DNA of 64,000 bases from Amorphophallus konjac (Eukaryota > Streptophyta > Magnoliopsida > Alismatales > Araceae): NCBI GenBank assembly GCA_022559845.1, contig CM040117.1:143906732-143970731 (forward strand). Direction: 5' to 3'. Of the stretch, positions 22,601-32,927 are shown piece by piece; position 1 is the first letter of the stretch, and each line of letters begins with the position of its first letter. The translations under genes were made by a program, and so were the position numbers. The notes below the pieces were generated by a model, which saw nothing but the letters and a program-made list of their open reading frames with translations, did no database searches and had not been told where the DNA came from.

Positions 22601-23748
22601 CTCCTTTTAGCTTGCTGCGAGAAGGTCAGCCTCTCGAACACAGAAACTCTTCTTCTTTCTTCCCACTCGAGGATGGCTTTATCGGCTTCGATCTCGAAGC
22701 CGTTATCATATCCATTATCATCGACTGACGACACCATCATTCTTTCTGCCACATCTTCTTCATCTGCCACTGACGGGCAGTAGTCTTCATCGGCGGCGGC
22801 TGCTTGCATCAGTCGCTGTTGCCCAAGCGAGGGGTTGCCTAACCCTTGAAAATAGTTTCTGACCAGGCTGGTCATCTCTTCTTGACCCTGCTCCTGATGT
22901 AACACGGGGGATGATTGTCGACCTCCCGAAGGAGGGATATAAGCTAGCCGAGCTCTGTCGGCAGGCTGTTGGAATCTTCGTCGCGCAGCTGGGACATCGG
23001 CTTGACAGGCAACCGCCCAGAAACTTTTGCGGCACGGAGGATCTGCAACCACTCCTTCTTCTTCCTTCGGGGGCAAACCCCTTTCTCTTCTCTCCTCTGC
23101 CCCGTCGTACACAGGACGGCGGCAGATATGTGTCAGCTGATGGGCAGGTTGGGCCCGCTTGGGAACCCACACCTGTTTGAACCTTCTTGGCCTGTGGGCC
23201 GACCTTCCTTGGCCATAGTGGCCGATTTCTTCTCTTTCTGCCCTCCTTCCAGCGAGGGCCTGGTATGTATTGTGGACAGGGATGGCGGGGATGACTCAAT
23301 CTGGGGCCACCCGTGCATTGCGTCCGTTGAGGAAGACGCGCATGCCGCCAACCATCATAGATTTCCCGGACTGAGATAGAGTCCCGGTAATCACAACAGC
23401 ACTCCTGTGGGCTTGGCGACGTTGACATCCTCCAGGGTGCTTGTTGACAATATTGGGGCGGGCCCCACGTATGGCGTGGTGCACCAGACAGCTAGCGGTC
23501 AGGGCCGGACTCTTGGGTGAGTCGTTGCAGCAAGGAGCCTTCAGAGGTTCCACTTTCCCCACAGCTTCCTCGACAGGTTCCGGGGCTTCAATCTCCAGCA
23601 TGTCCACGAAGGCCAACCCCAAGAAGTTGGGGAAGCCGATGGCGGCAGGGAAGCTGCCGAACTCCATGGGCACCGCCAGGTACCCTTGTGCATGCCCAGC
23701 AACGATCGACGGACCAAAGCCGACGCCAGTTAATCCATTTGTTGTCAT
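19697..23748 (-). pseudogene. gag: E2 gag, long Tat-type
   Basis: Start at ATG 23746-23748, preceded by a CAG acceptor-like site. The N-terminal block (GFGPSIVAGHAQGYLAVPM, GFPNFLGLAFVDMLE) is shared with E8 and, more distantly, E6. A long charged region follows (22084-23172), with a heptad stretch QQYQQEIDLLKKQLMEK. The gag core is FDKFNGKGFPKEHIAYYMTV (21622-21909) and 21397-21579. A CX2HX4HX4C element, CPYHQMLGHPIEDC, lies at 20932-20973 in place of a classical knuckle. A Lys-rich patch lies near 20300. The frame is broken into about nine pieces. The N-terminal extension is unusually long for gag; its role is unknown. Confidence 0.8.
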
Positions 23749-23842
23749 CGTTCGCCTGTAAAGACAAACAGGCCAACGATCAGTAGCCTTTGGGAGGGCC
23801 TCGAAACCCAAGTATCTCGACAAAGAGATGAAAGGTGACATT

Positions 23843-23861
23843 GGTCCCACCGGGCGTGCCA
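23843..23861 (-). other. E2 candidate primer binding site
   Basis: The minus strand reads TGGCACGCCCGGTGGGACC starting 4 bases inside the LTR end. The same motif sits at the same place in E8, with one or two changes in E6. It begins TGG as expected for a tRNA CCA end; I cannot assign the tRNA. Confidence 0.7.
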
Positions 23862-23902
23862 GACTTGTTTGCAATCTTTTTTATCTTATTGTTATTTTTT
23901 TA

Positions 23903-23905
<3 letters not shown>

Positions 23906-23932
<27 letters not shown>
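23906..23932. repeat. (AT)n microsatellite
   Basis: About 13 AT repeats followed by a short GT run, inside the U5 end of the E2 LTR. Confidence 0.95.
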
Positions 23933-23933
<1 letters not shown>

Positions 23934-24789
23934 CTGTGTGTGTGTATACATACATATAGACATCTTATTTCACGCGTCGATCAACCAATTAACTAACTGG
24001 TAGTTAAATGACTGATTGACTGTGCGGGCGTGCCAGTCACATACGTGACAACTTTATTGTGCGCTCGTTCTGACTTGGTCAGACGAATGTGAGGTTCAGT
24101 CGGGACCAGCAGTCTGCCATACCATAAAGGCTATGGCGTTAATTACATCCCCCACGAGGAGAGAACACCTTTGATTAATTGCCGAGATAGTGGGCTGTCG
24201 AGACCAGAATAAAGGATGCGACGTTACAAACATGACGAATCATGCGAGATGTGTCTATCTATCATGCAGGAGAGGCATGGTTCATTTAATTGGAGACCCG
24301 TGGTACGTGGCGGAGGACGTAGGTCCGAAGACCACCATCACACATAGCAGAGACTTCCGATCGGGCGTAACCTGACTTTCTGTCAATGCCGTTTGATATA
24401 CCCGAGGGTCTATGCAAGTATGCATGCATGACGCTGAGAACTTTACTAAGCATGGCAACAGAATTATGACAGTAAGCAGTGCTTGATCACATTCATTAAT
24501 CCCCGTCAGAAGGGAGGGAAACGGTAACACAAGGGTAATAACGAAGGCAAAGTGGTAATACACATGATAGCCAACATGATAGAGAGGTTATTCGGAGCAT
24601 GAACAGCCCTTGCCTTACTTAATCTACCGCTAATTAGGGTAGCCAATATCGACCATGGGAGGCCAGGATTGCCCCGAGAGCGAGCAAAGGGTTAGAACAG
24701 CACAGCAACTTGCAACGGCGTGATCGCGCGAGAGATAGCTTCCCCGGCGCGGTAAAGCGTAAGTAAAGAGGTTAATTCGGCTCGATAAA

Positions 24790-24970
24790 GTGTAGGTGAA
24801 GAGCTAATCCGGCGCGGCCTTGATAACCAATTAAGACGGTGCATAGGGCACGGGGCGCGCCGGTTTAGGGCGCGCCGGGAACGTGCCCAAGAAAAAAAGG
24901 GAAACATGAGTCACAGGTTAATACGGTGCGGTGGGGGGCCGCGCTGTATTAAGGCGCGCCGATTTAAAGC
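24790..24970 (-). repeat. E2 LTR stem-loop field downstream of TATA (GGCGCGCC words)
   Basis: GGCGCGCC at 24854-24861 and again at 24869-24876 flank a 7-base loop. AATACGGTGCGG and CCGCGCTGTATT around 24920-24951 pair over 12 positions if two G-T pairs are allowed. Confidence 0.75.
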
Positions 24971-25322
24971 CACGCAGTTTTAGCTTATTTTCATGCGTTT
25001 TTGAGACCATTTGAGTTTATTAAGCTTTTATTGAGAGTTATGAAGTTATTTGGGCCAACTGATCATTTGATCGAAGTCCAGGACCCTCTGGAAATGATGC
25101 AGTGAGTCAGTGCGAGGTTCATACTCGAGCACTGAGTTGATTGGGCTCAGGATAAGCATCTCATTATGGCTTAATCATTCTTAGTCTGTCTAAAATTTGG
25201 TAGCATCTCCCCTGAACATGAAGAGTTGCAGGGGAGAAACGGGGTCATACTCACTCATGGAGTACGCCCCTAAACCACCGGTCTGCACAGTGGCATCCAG
25301 CGAATTCCCATCGGATAGGATA

Positions 25323-25510
25323 CCCCAAGGACTAGCCTGCGAGGGGCACCAAGACTCCGTGGGTGAAGATAGAAGGGTGAGGCCTCTGATAATGGGAGCA
25401 GCACCCCGAGGGCTAGCCTACGAGGGGTGGGCAACCCACAGCTGATGACACATCCTGTGGTGGAATCGACCATTAAGAGAGTGAAGCTCTGAGGGCTAGC
25501 CTACAAGGAG
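25323..25510 (-). repeat. Three GGCTAGCC boxes about 80 bp apart in the E2 LTR
   Basis: 24-bp boxes centred on GGCTAGCC or a one-base variant at 25323-25346, 25404-25427 and 25487-25510. The E8 LTR has the same series at about 52056, 52136 and 52216, also about 80 bp apart; the E6 LTR has at least one at 39535. Confidence 0.75.
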
Positions 25511-26675
25511 CATACATCCCCTTGGCCTCGATTGGGTCTCAGATTGTCGGGGCTGAGCATGTTGGGCTAAGATCCCTTGTTACTGTCTGCTATGGTTTTG
25601 AGGAAGCATCTACCATCGAGAGGTAGAGCCCTCAATCGCCCAGCAGTTCCATGAAGCAACGGGGGAATGTCCCCCTCCCCGGGTGATTAAGACGGGATGG
25701 AAGAATCTCGGAACGGTTCAAATGACCATGATGCAGAGGGGCAGTAGATGCATAGATGAGACGGGCCAATCGTAGAAGCATATGCTCGAACAGGTAGGAC
25801 GCAGCATTCGGGGGGATGGATCCGGCCATCCCAAAGGCAACTCCCACCTTGCGAACAATCAGAGCAGTACGAAGGGAGGAGTTAATGGGAATCAGACCCT
25901 TGACACCACGGCGGGAAGAAGCATGCGCATGAGCACAGCTCTGTCCGCGGAGGGGATACAGAGATCCTTAAATCGAAGACGAAAGCGGTCGATCGGAAAG
26001 ACCCAGGGAGGGGTCATTTCTGTAGCCCACGATGCTTCGGGGCATGATCGGGACTTCGGGGAAACCGAAATCGGGGACCACGCGCGAAAGAACCTAAACA
26101 TACACATGATACATGTAGAGAAGGGGACATAAGCTTCGAGCATTCATTCGACCTACTGGTCCAAGCATTTATATAGATATTACCATCCCAGAAACAGGAA
26201 TGGGCTAACGTTTACACATTAAGAATCCGGCGCCGACATCATTGCTCGGTCGCCATTCATCATTTGTAGAGGAATATACATAGGAGCAACAGAGAAGAAA
26301 TCGAAGAGGAGGAGGGGAGGGGTCGGCTCATATCATTGCCATCCCTCCCCCTCTCACTTACATCTGATGGACGGAAACCCCAAAAGAGAAGAATCCACGA
26401 AAGCAAAGGAAGACAGGCACCGGCGCCCACCTGTTCTCAAAACAGAGTATCGGACGACTCCTCCTTCTTCGACTCCGGAGGACTTCAATTAGAACAGAGG
26501 AAGATGGCCGTCGAAGGATGCTCAGACAGAACCCTCTTTTCCAAGAAAGCTCTCTCTCCCCTCGAAAAGCCTCTCTCGAAAGACTCTCTTCTTTGTGTTT
26601 TCTTCTGTTCCTCTCCGCTTCTATCTGCCTCTCTTATCTCTTCTCCTCTCTTTTTTTCTTTCAATCGAACAGCCC

Positions 26676-26690
26676 GTATATATATATACA
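26676..26690 (-). promoter_or_regulatory. Candidate TATA box of the E2 LTR
   Basis: TGTATATATATACGGGCT on the minus strand, followed downstream by a GA-rich leader. Position relative to the LTR start (about 890 bp) matches the TATA of the E8 LTR (about 860 bp). Confidence 0.6.
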
Positions 26691-26719
26691 TTGGTTCGAG
26701 ATTTCATCCGGCGTGGAGA

Positions 26720-26850
26720 TTTGGCGCGCCGGGGAAGGGCCTTCTACATCCTTTGCGCACCGGCACAATAGGGTGCCGGATAAGGGGTTCTTTGCGCGTC
26801 GGGCTCAAGGGAGTGAGATGGGGGTGCGCCGGTTTAAGGCGCACCGTGCT
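26720..26850 (-). repeat. E2 LTR stem-loop field upstream of TATA
   Basis: GGTGCGCC (26823-26830) and GGCGCACC (26838-26845) are perfect 8-base arms with a 7-base loop. CCGGCAC (26760-26766) and GTGCCGG (26773-26779) are perfect 7-base arms with a 6-base loop. GGCGCGCC also occurs at 26723. Confidence 0.8.
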
Positions 26851-27697
26851 AGTGCTCCTCACACGCTTCGAACCAGTCGATGAGTCCGGGGATGATTCCG
26901 GGGGTCACAGTGAACATTTATGTTGCCAATGCTCCTTGAAACCTCGACGAGATGTCTTGTCGAAGCTCCCAGGTTGACGTACGGCCATTCCCGAGACTCC
27001 ATATAGCTTTGATTTGATCATACGGGCTTTCCGCTGACACGGCCTTCGGCTCTATGATTCGTGCTGCTGGCTCGATCTGGCTTGTGCTCAAAGCTCCTTG
27101 GAGGGTGAGATAACACCAGGGATAGTTCCGCCTAAGCTGGGCAATCATTCGGCCACCAACAGGCCCATCTTGGCGGCAAGCCGTACCCGTGCCGGGTGAT
27201 CGGGATCTTCTGCCGTTAGAGCTTTCGGTCCTCTATCTCGGAGAGCTAGGGGGATTCTTTCATCTTCAGGAGAGCCTTTCATGAGGTGGGAAGCCACTGG
27301 GTAGACCGTCGTCCTTGATCAGACAACGGGTGTAGTGAATGTGGCACAATAGAGTCGATGCCGGTTCATTGGACAGGCTTGGTCGCACTGCCGGTTGGTT
27401 GTGAGTTTGTCTCGACTCTCCTGAGGTGAAGACCCTGTGTCCATACGGGGTGACTCGAGGCTCTGGCAGCTTGAGAAATCTTCAATATGTTGATCTTTAT
27501 CAGCTTCCGTGCTTCAGCGGGCCGGGTCCTTCGTCTTTGTTGCTTGGTCACCGACGATCATATTTTGGGTGCCAACAAGAACGCATCTCCATCTTATTTA
27601 CTTCGGCCTCACCTAACTCGCTGCGCATGGGGTGCTCCGGCTACGGCACCAGACTCCCCGCACCCCATTCGGTTTCATGTACCTCGGTTGTGGGGTG

Positions 27698-27865
27698 CTA
27701 CTCCGCCATGGAAGGACGAGAGGAACAGAAAGAAGAGGAGGAGAGCGTCGAATCAGACGATTTAGGAGGAGGTGGAAGCTGACGAATCACCGCCGTCGTG
27801 ATCTCCGCTAACTCTGCAAAGGCCTCTGCGAGTCGTTGCTCCTCCTGATCACCCTCACGGCGCAT
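27698..27865 (-). CDS. Small unassigned ORF with upstream TATA
   Basis: 55 codons from ATG 27863-27865 (MRREGDQEEQRLAEAFAELA) to a stop at 27698. The N-terminal half is helical and acidic; the C-terminus is Ser-rich (SSDSTLSSSSFCSSRPS). A TATAAATAT box lies about 75-85 bp upstream at 27941-27949 on the same strand. No homology recognised. It may be a chance frame in LTR DNA; the TATA pairing is the only reason to list it. Confidence 0.2.
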   Translation of the reverse strand: MRREGDQEEQRLAEAFAELAEITTAVIRQLPPPPKSSDSTLSSSSFCSSRPSMAE

Positions 27866-27940
27866 GAGACCCTCCGGAACACAAGTGCGATGGAGAGAGA
27901 AAACCCTAAGTGAAGGAGGAGTGGAACACAAGCACGCGCG

Positions 27941-27949
27941 ATATTTATA
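27941..27949 (-). promoter_or_regulatory. Candidate TATA box
   Basis: TATAAATAT on the minus strand upstream of the 55-codon frame at 27698-27865. Confidence 0.35.
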
Positions 27950-28609
27950 CCCTCAGAAGTTTTGTGGGAAGCGGCGCGATGTTTCGAACTCCAAAAGGGG
28001 ACTCCCCGCATCAACTCAAAAAAGTCATCATCACGGGCGTATTCCTAGGACAGTCGCATTAAATGGCCCATGTCGGAGAGAATTCTCCGCCCAAATAAAT
28101 CCACCAGCATCGTCCCCACAAGTGCTACTCATCCAAGCCCAATCTTGGCTCGGGAGTGGGACGGGGGCAAGTGGAGAGGGGGAAATTTACCACCCAAGAG
28201 CATGGCCCAACTAGGTCCAATTTGACCAAACTAGGCCCAGCTCCTCAAAGTGATAGCCCCATTTTGGCCCACTTACTTCAAGCCCAAATCTCACTCGGAG
28301 CATCACTTCCTTGGCGACCCTCGGGTCTGAAAGTCTGAGCGACAGATCGGTCGAGAAGCCCCCCTGCGGGGATCCAACACAGCCTACCCGAGCTACACAC
28401 CCATCGCTCGAGAGGAAACTCCGAGCAAGCATCCCAAGATCAGACTGACTGTCGGAAGCTTATCCAAGCATCCATTACGCATCCTTCAGGAGCAGGGAAC
28501 ACCAAGAGATAAGGGAGAGCAAGAGTCCTCGTGCTATAAAGAGCCCACGATGAGGATGTAACCCCCCTGAATCCCCCTGACTCCTAGGGCTCCTACATTA
28601 AATGGATCG

Positions 28610-28618
28610 CTATATAAA
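28610..28618 (+). promoter_or_regulatory. Candidate TATA box of E4
   Basis: CTATATAAACCCTAG context on the plus strand, followed by leader-like sequence. Confidence 0.55.
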
Positions 28619-28904
28619 CCCTAGAAGGACCCCCCAAAGAGGTAAGGCAACAATCCTAAGTGAGAACCACCACACCTCTTGGTGGAGAATAATCTCGTGC
28701 CCTCTTCTTCTCCTACCACCTCTATTCGCATCTATGCTCTATCATATTCACTGACTTAAGCATCAGAGGGTTCTCCTCGGGGTTTCATCCCTGGGCACCC
28801 CTGATTTGTTTCCCATCTTGCAGATTATACACGCGTGGTGGCCGTGATCAAAAAATCTCCCAGGAGCTCAACACTCGGGATCAACGCAAGATTACGCCTC
28901 TTCA

Positions 28905-29867
28905 AAATGTAAATTCCGTGAATCTACCTTATCATCCTACCAAGGCTTATTCCTTTGAAATTCCATTGGCTATAAACTATAGTGGATGACTAAATAAATA
29001 TTACATGACCCAGTGCCTATGCATATAGGGCCCGATCTGGTGCTAGGACGAGCACTCGAAAGTACTTGTGCCCATTGGAGTTGAATGATAACGGTGTGAC
29101 ATTTCACCGAAGTGCATGACTAGCTTGATTTATGACATTCCACAATCTCTTTAGTGCTTGATATTACTTGACATGACATGCGTGACTTGTATGGCCCGAC
29201 ATGGGTAGTACTTGAATGAAATAGCCAATTCTCATGACTAGACTTGTTCACACTTGCTCAGAACACTTGATATTACATGCTTGTACACTTGATATTACTT
29301 TCTTATCTCCCCATGAATTAAGTGCAATATTCTTGATATTTCCTTTCTCAGTATTTTTGAATGTTCTTGCATACATGAGCATGCCGCATTAATTGATTGG
29401 TTAATTACTTAAAGAAATGTATGGAATAGAGATATAATTCTTACTGAGCGTTTGCTCACCCAGTTTCATTCTAAAATTTTTCAAGTAACTCAGATAGCGA
29501 CAACCAATCGGGTGGGAATGAGATCGAGTGAAGAGTGTAGAGCTTCTGAATGTCGAGCCGTTGCCGAGTCGTGTCTCGTCCTTTTATTGAGTCCTATGTC
29601 ATTTTACCATTTTGTCATTTGGATTTAGTCTTGGAAACTTGTTAAGGCTTGTGGCCTTGTGGTTATTATGGGTCATTATTTGGTGGTTATTTGGATTATT
29701 ATCATTTTAGAATATTGGTATTGTTGTGGGAATTTAAATTCTGGTTATTATTTATCTTGGCTTTTGAACACTCTGTCTTTGCGTCGAACTCCTTGTTTGC
29801 TCTGATTGGCATGATCGATATAAACTCGTCATGCGTATCGAGTTCCTTCCTCGCTCGGGGCGTGACA
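28905..29867 (+). repeat. E5 5' LTR, 3' third only
   Basis: Aligns with 36488-37450 (same length, 963 bp) and ends GGGGCGTGACA. Missing its 5' two thirds at the E4 border. Confidence 0.9.
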
Positions 29868-29874
29868 GTTTTTG

Positions 29875-29887
29875 TGGTATCAGAACC
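29875..29887 (+). other. E5 primer binding site (initiator Met tRNA type)
   Basis: TGGTATCAGAACC, 7 bases inside the LTR end; one change from the usual TGGTATCAGAGC. Confidence 0.88.
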
Positions 29888-30041
29888 TAGGATTTCAAAC
29901 TCCTAGAAAACCCAAGTCCAAGGATAGGTTTACTCCTTACACCTGGTGAGATGGGTAGAGCCATGGGTTAAGTCCTATATTGTCATTCGACCTTATAGTC
30001 ATACACGCAATTAATTAAAACTTAATACCTCCTATAGGATA

Positions 30042-30950
30042 ATGGCCACCGAGAGAGCACAGTGGCGTGACATGCAATGCACCGTACAAGGCCTCACTTA
30101 GGCACTACAACGGGTAGCACAAGACGGAACTAATTGTGGAGCAGGTGATCTCCACAGAAGCTTTCAGAACATGAACCCACCCAAGTTCACTGGCTCGTTC
30201 GACCCTGACGACGCCGAGAATTGGATAAAAGAGATTGAGAGGATTTTCCGTGTAATGCAATGCGCGGATGAAGAAAAGGTTTTGCTAGCCACATTCCAAC
30301 TAGAGCAGGATGCTCAATGTTGGTGGGAATCCGTAGAAGCAACATTGCCTAGTGACTATGTCACATGGGCTTAATTTGTTGAACACTACAACAATAAGTA
30401 CTTTTTCGACCGCATCCAAGAAAAGAAGGCTGCGGAGTTTGCCGCATTGAAGCAACGGACCCTGACAATGGCAGAGTATGAGGCCCAATTCCCAAGACTA
30501 TCGAGGTACGCACTCCACTTGGTGTGTACTGAAAGGATGAAGGCAAGAAGGTTCCTCAATGGGCTTCGACCCCAATACATAACCCAACTAGCACCGATGG
30601 GCATCCAAGTCTATTCGAAAATTGTTCGACGTGCACAGTTGCTAAAGGACGCCACTGAATTATCTGACAAGATTCGAGAAAGGGACAAGGAGCCTGTCAC
30701 GAGTCCTGGAAGTTTCGAACTATCATCCAATAAGAATCGGTCCAATAATGGAGGGGAACCCTTCAAAGACAAGAAATTCAAGAAACTTTCTCCATCACCA
30801 CACCTCCTAAGGAGGTGTGTAAACACTATGCCAAGGCCGGCCATAAGGCCGAGGAATGCTGGTGGAGATTGGGAGCCCGTCTTTGATGTGGGAGTCGAGA
30901 ACATCGAATCCCTGATTGCCCATTGTTGAATGAGCAAACTAATAAAGATG
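30042..30950 (+). pseudogene. gag: E5 gag
   Basis: Start ATG at 30042 (MATERAQWRDMQ), closely matching the start of E7 gag. An in-frame TAG follows near 30099. The core runs from MNPPKFTGSFDPDDAENWIKEI (30171) to a stop near 30372, then 30447-30929 (MAEYEAQFPRLSRYALHL, FLNGLRPQYITQLAPM). A degenerate CX2-type zinc knuckle is readable around 30814-30920 only across frameshifts. It would form the particle shell. At least two stops and a frameshift break it. Length of intact parts is normal for Tekay gag. Confidence 0.85.
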
Positions 30951-31510
30951 AGAAGCGTCTGGCAAAGAAACAAGGTCATCTACAAGCTCTCCAAGAGACG
31001 GAACAGACGAAAGGTGGAATTGTGGAAGGTACACTAACTGTTTGTTCTAAGACTACAAAAGTTTTATTTGATACAGGAGCAACTCATTCATTTGTTTCCA
31101 AGAAATTTGCTGCTTCATTTTCTAAGGAATATAAACTGTTAGAATTGGTCATCTCTACTCCTCTCAGGAGCGAGTCCGATATTACATATCAATACCCAAA
31201 CTGTAAGGTTATGGTTAAAGGAAACAATCTACCTGCCAACCTGATATACCTAGATATGAAGGGGTATGATGTCATACTAGGTGCCGACTAGTTATCCATA
31301 CACCAAGCAACTGTAGATTGCCGAAATGGCAAGATAACTTTTGTGGATTACCCAGAATTGGTTTACATTAGTCCTCGGAATAGATCACCTCTTATATCGG
31401 CTCTCCGAGCTAGCAAACTTATAAGTAAAGGATGTGTGGCTTTCATGGCATTTGTGACTGCCATGGAAGTCAGGGAATCTAAGCGAGAAGACATTCATGT
31501 AGTCTAGGAG
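30923..31510 (+). pseudogene. pol: E5 pol: protease
   Basis: An aspartic protease that would cut the polyprotein. The active site is VLFDTGATHSFVS with Asp codon at 31070-31072, intact. The second conserved block is YDVILGAD near 31266-31289, followed by a TAG in place of the usual Trp. Another stop lies near 31505 before RT. Gag zinc-knuckle remnants directly precede it. Confidence 0.85.
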
Positions 31511-32460
31511 TTTACTGATGTCTTTCGGGAAGATTTGCCCGGTGTACCCCAGGAGAGGGAAGTGTTGTTCACAATCGACCTTGTCCCTAGTGCTGGTCAT
31601 GTTTCTTAGGCACCTTACATAATGTCCCCCGCCGAGCTGAAGGAGCTAAAAGAGCAGCTAATGGAGTTATTGAAAAAGGGTTTCATCAGGCCGAGTACTT
31701 CCCCATGGGGAGCACCTGTGCTAGTTGTCAAGAAGAAGGACAGATCCATGAGACTCTGTATTGACTATCGACAGCTGAACCACCTTACAATCAAGAACAA
31801 GTACTCGTTGCTGAGGATTGATAAGCTATTCGATCAAATATCTGGAGCTAAATACTTCTCCAAGAAGTGACCTCCAACTGAGGATCAAAGAAGAAGACAT
31901 TCATAAAATAGTGTTTCGGAGTAGGTATGGGCATTATGAATTTACAGTTATGCCTTTTGGACTAACAAATGCCCCTGCTACCTTTATGCAGTTAATGAAC
32001 AGCATTTTCAGGCCTCATTTAGACCAGTTTGTTGTGGTCTTTATTGATGATATTTTAATATATTAAAAATCTGAAGAAGACCATGAAATACATCTAAGGA
32101 AGGCATTACAAATATTGAGGGAGAATAAATTATATGCCAAATTAAGCAAGTGCGAGTTTTGGCTTGAAGAAGTATCCTTCTTGGGCCATATAGTCTCGAA
32201 AGATGGGATTTCTGTGGACACCACAAAGGTCGAGGCCATGAAGAATTGGGAACGACCAACAAATACAACGAAGATTCGAAGCTGCCTAGGTCTAGCTGGT
32301 TATTACCGAAGTTTCATTAAGGACTTCTCAATGATTTCAGTACCACTCACTAGACTAACTCAAGAGGAAGTACCGTACAAATGGAGTAAAGACTGCGAGA
32401 CAAGTTTCCAAGCCTTGAAGGATCACCTAACAACTGCTCCAATCTTATCATTACCAATGG
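31511..32460 (+). pseudogene. pol: E5 pol: reverse transcriptase
   Basis: 31622-31870 holds the fingers ([38 protein letters not shown]). At 31860-31880 the frame breaks and a short stretch that normally carries motif A with the first catalytic Asp is missing. The next frame (31818-32066) resumes at QLRIKEEDI and contains [20 protein letters not shown] and the catalytic FIDD at 32040-32051, with a stop two codons after ILIY. The thumb and connection ([29 protein letters not shown]) follow in 32115-32450. The enzyme is dead. Confidence 0.88.
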
Positions 32461-32830
32461 AAGGAGAGAAGTACGAGATATATACCAATGCTTCTGGTAT
32501 TGGCCTCGGTTGTGTATTGATGCAGAATGAAAGAGTCATTGCATACTCTTCTCGACAATTGAAGAAACATGAAGAGAACTACCCAGTGCATGACTTAGAG
32601 TTGGCCGCGGTAGTGTTTACCTTAAAGATTTGGAGACACTATCTCTACGGAGAATAATTCACTGTGTACTCTGATCACAAAAGCCTCAAGTACCTATTCT
32701 CCCAAAAGGAACTGAATATGAGGCAAAGGCGTTAGCTTGAATACCTCAAGGATTTTGACTTCACTATTCAATACCATCCTAGTAAGGGAAATTCTGTAGC
32801 AGATACCTTGAGTTGAAAACTGAGAGCAAT
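32461..32830 (+). pseudogene. pol: E5 pol: RNase H with Asp-to-Asn change
   Basis: The domain start reads [17 protein letters not shown]; the AAT codon at 32487-32489 gives Asn where the catalytic Asp stands in E10 ([10 protein letters not shown]). Then [22 protein letters not shown] and a stop at 32655-32657. The rest of the domain is readable to about 32820 with further stops. A single G-to-A transition explains the Asn. Confidence 0.88.
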
Positions 32831-32927
32831 ATTGGCCAACTGTATGATACAAGAATGGAAGTTATTGGAGAAGTTCTCTTAGCTTGATATAAGCACGGAC
32901 AAGAAGGGGTGTATTATTCTATCTCAC

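Larger units (their letters stand above)
8182..27577 (-). mobile_element. E2: Tat-lineage Ty3/gypsy element with dual RNase H
   Basis: Minus strand: 5' LTR 27577-23866, primer-site motif, gag (23748-19697), protease, RT, two RNase H domains, integrase (to 12585), then a 4 kb 3' noncoding tract with tandem arrays and an antisense ORF. The second, archaeal-like RNase H and the YIDD RT wording place it in the Tat clade (Ogre/Retand/Grande relatives). The 3' LTR is not in the window and is presumably beyond the E1 insertion to the left. A solo LTR (E3) sits between gag and protease. E8 at 49901-57544 is a second copy of the same family. E2 itself is inserted in 27578-28904 sequence. Left border approximate. 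Confidence 0.85.
23866..27577 (-). repeat. E2 5' LTR (3,712 bp)
   Basis: Starts TGTTGGCACCCAAAAT at 27577 (minus) and ends CA at 23866. Aligns along its length with the E8 LTR 49901-53524, for example over the block at 27361-27480 versus 50030-50160. It contains a minus-strand TATA (about 26676-26690), an (AT)n run near its end, two stem-loop fields and three GGCTAGCC boxes. No coding gene; frames at 26336-26977 and elsewhere are unsupported. Confidence 0.88.
27578..28904 (+). repeat. E4: 3' part of a plus-strand LTR, entered by E2
   Basis: Sequence ends CA at 28903-28904; at 28905 the E5 LTR resumes exactly where its 3' LTR partner reads at 36488, so this is a clean insertion border. A plus-strand TATA lies at 28610-28618 and the U5-like text ACTGACTTAAGC at 28751 resembles other Tat LTRs. 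The left end is lost at the E2 insertion or further left. Part of 27578-28000 may belong to something else. Confidence 0.6.

Noticed and set aside
26336..26977. 213-codon plus-strand ORF
   Set aside because: Runs antisense across the E2 LTR promoter and stem-loop field; no homology seen.
29875..29887. tRNA gene at the TGGTATCAGA motif
   Set aside because: Only the 3'-end complement is present; it is a primer binding site beside an LTR end.
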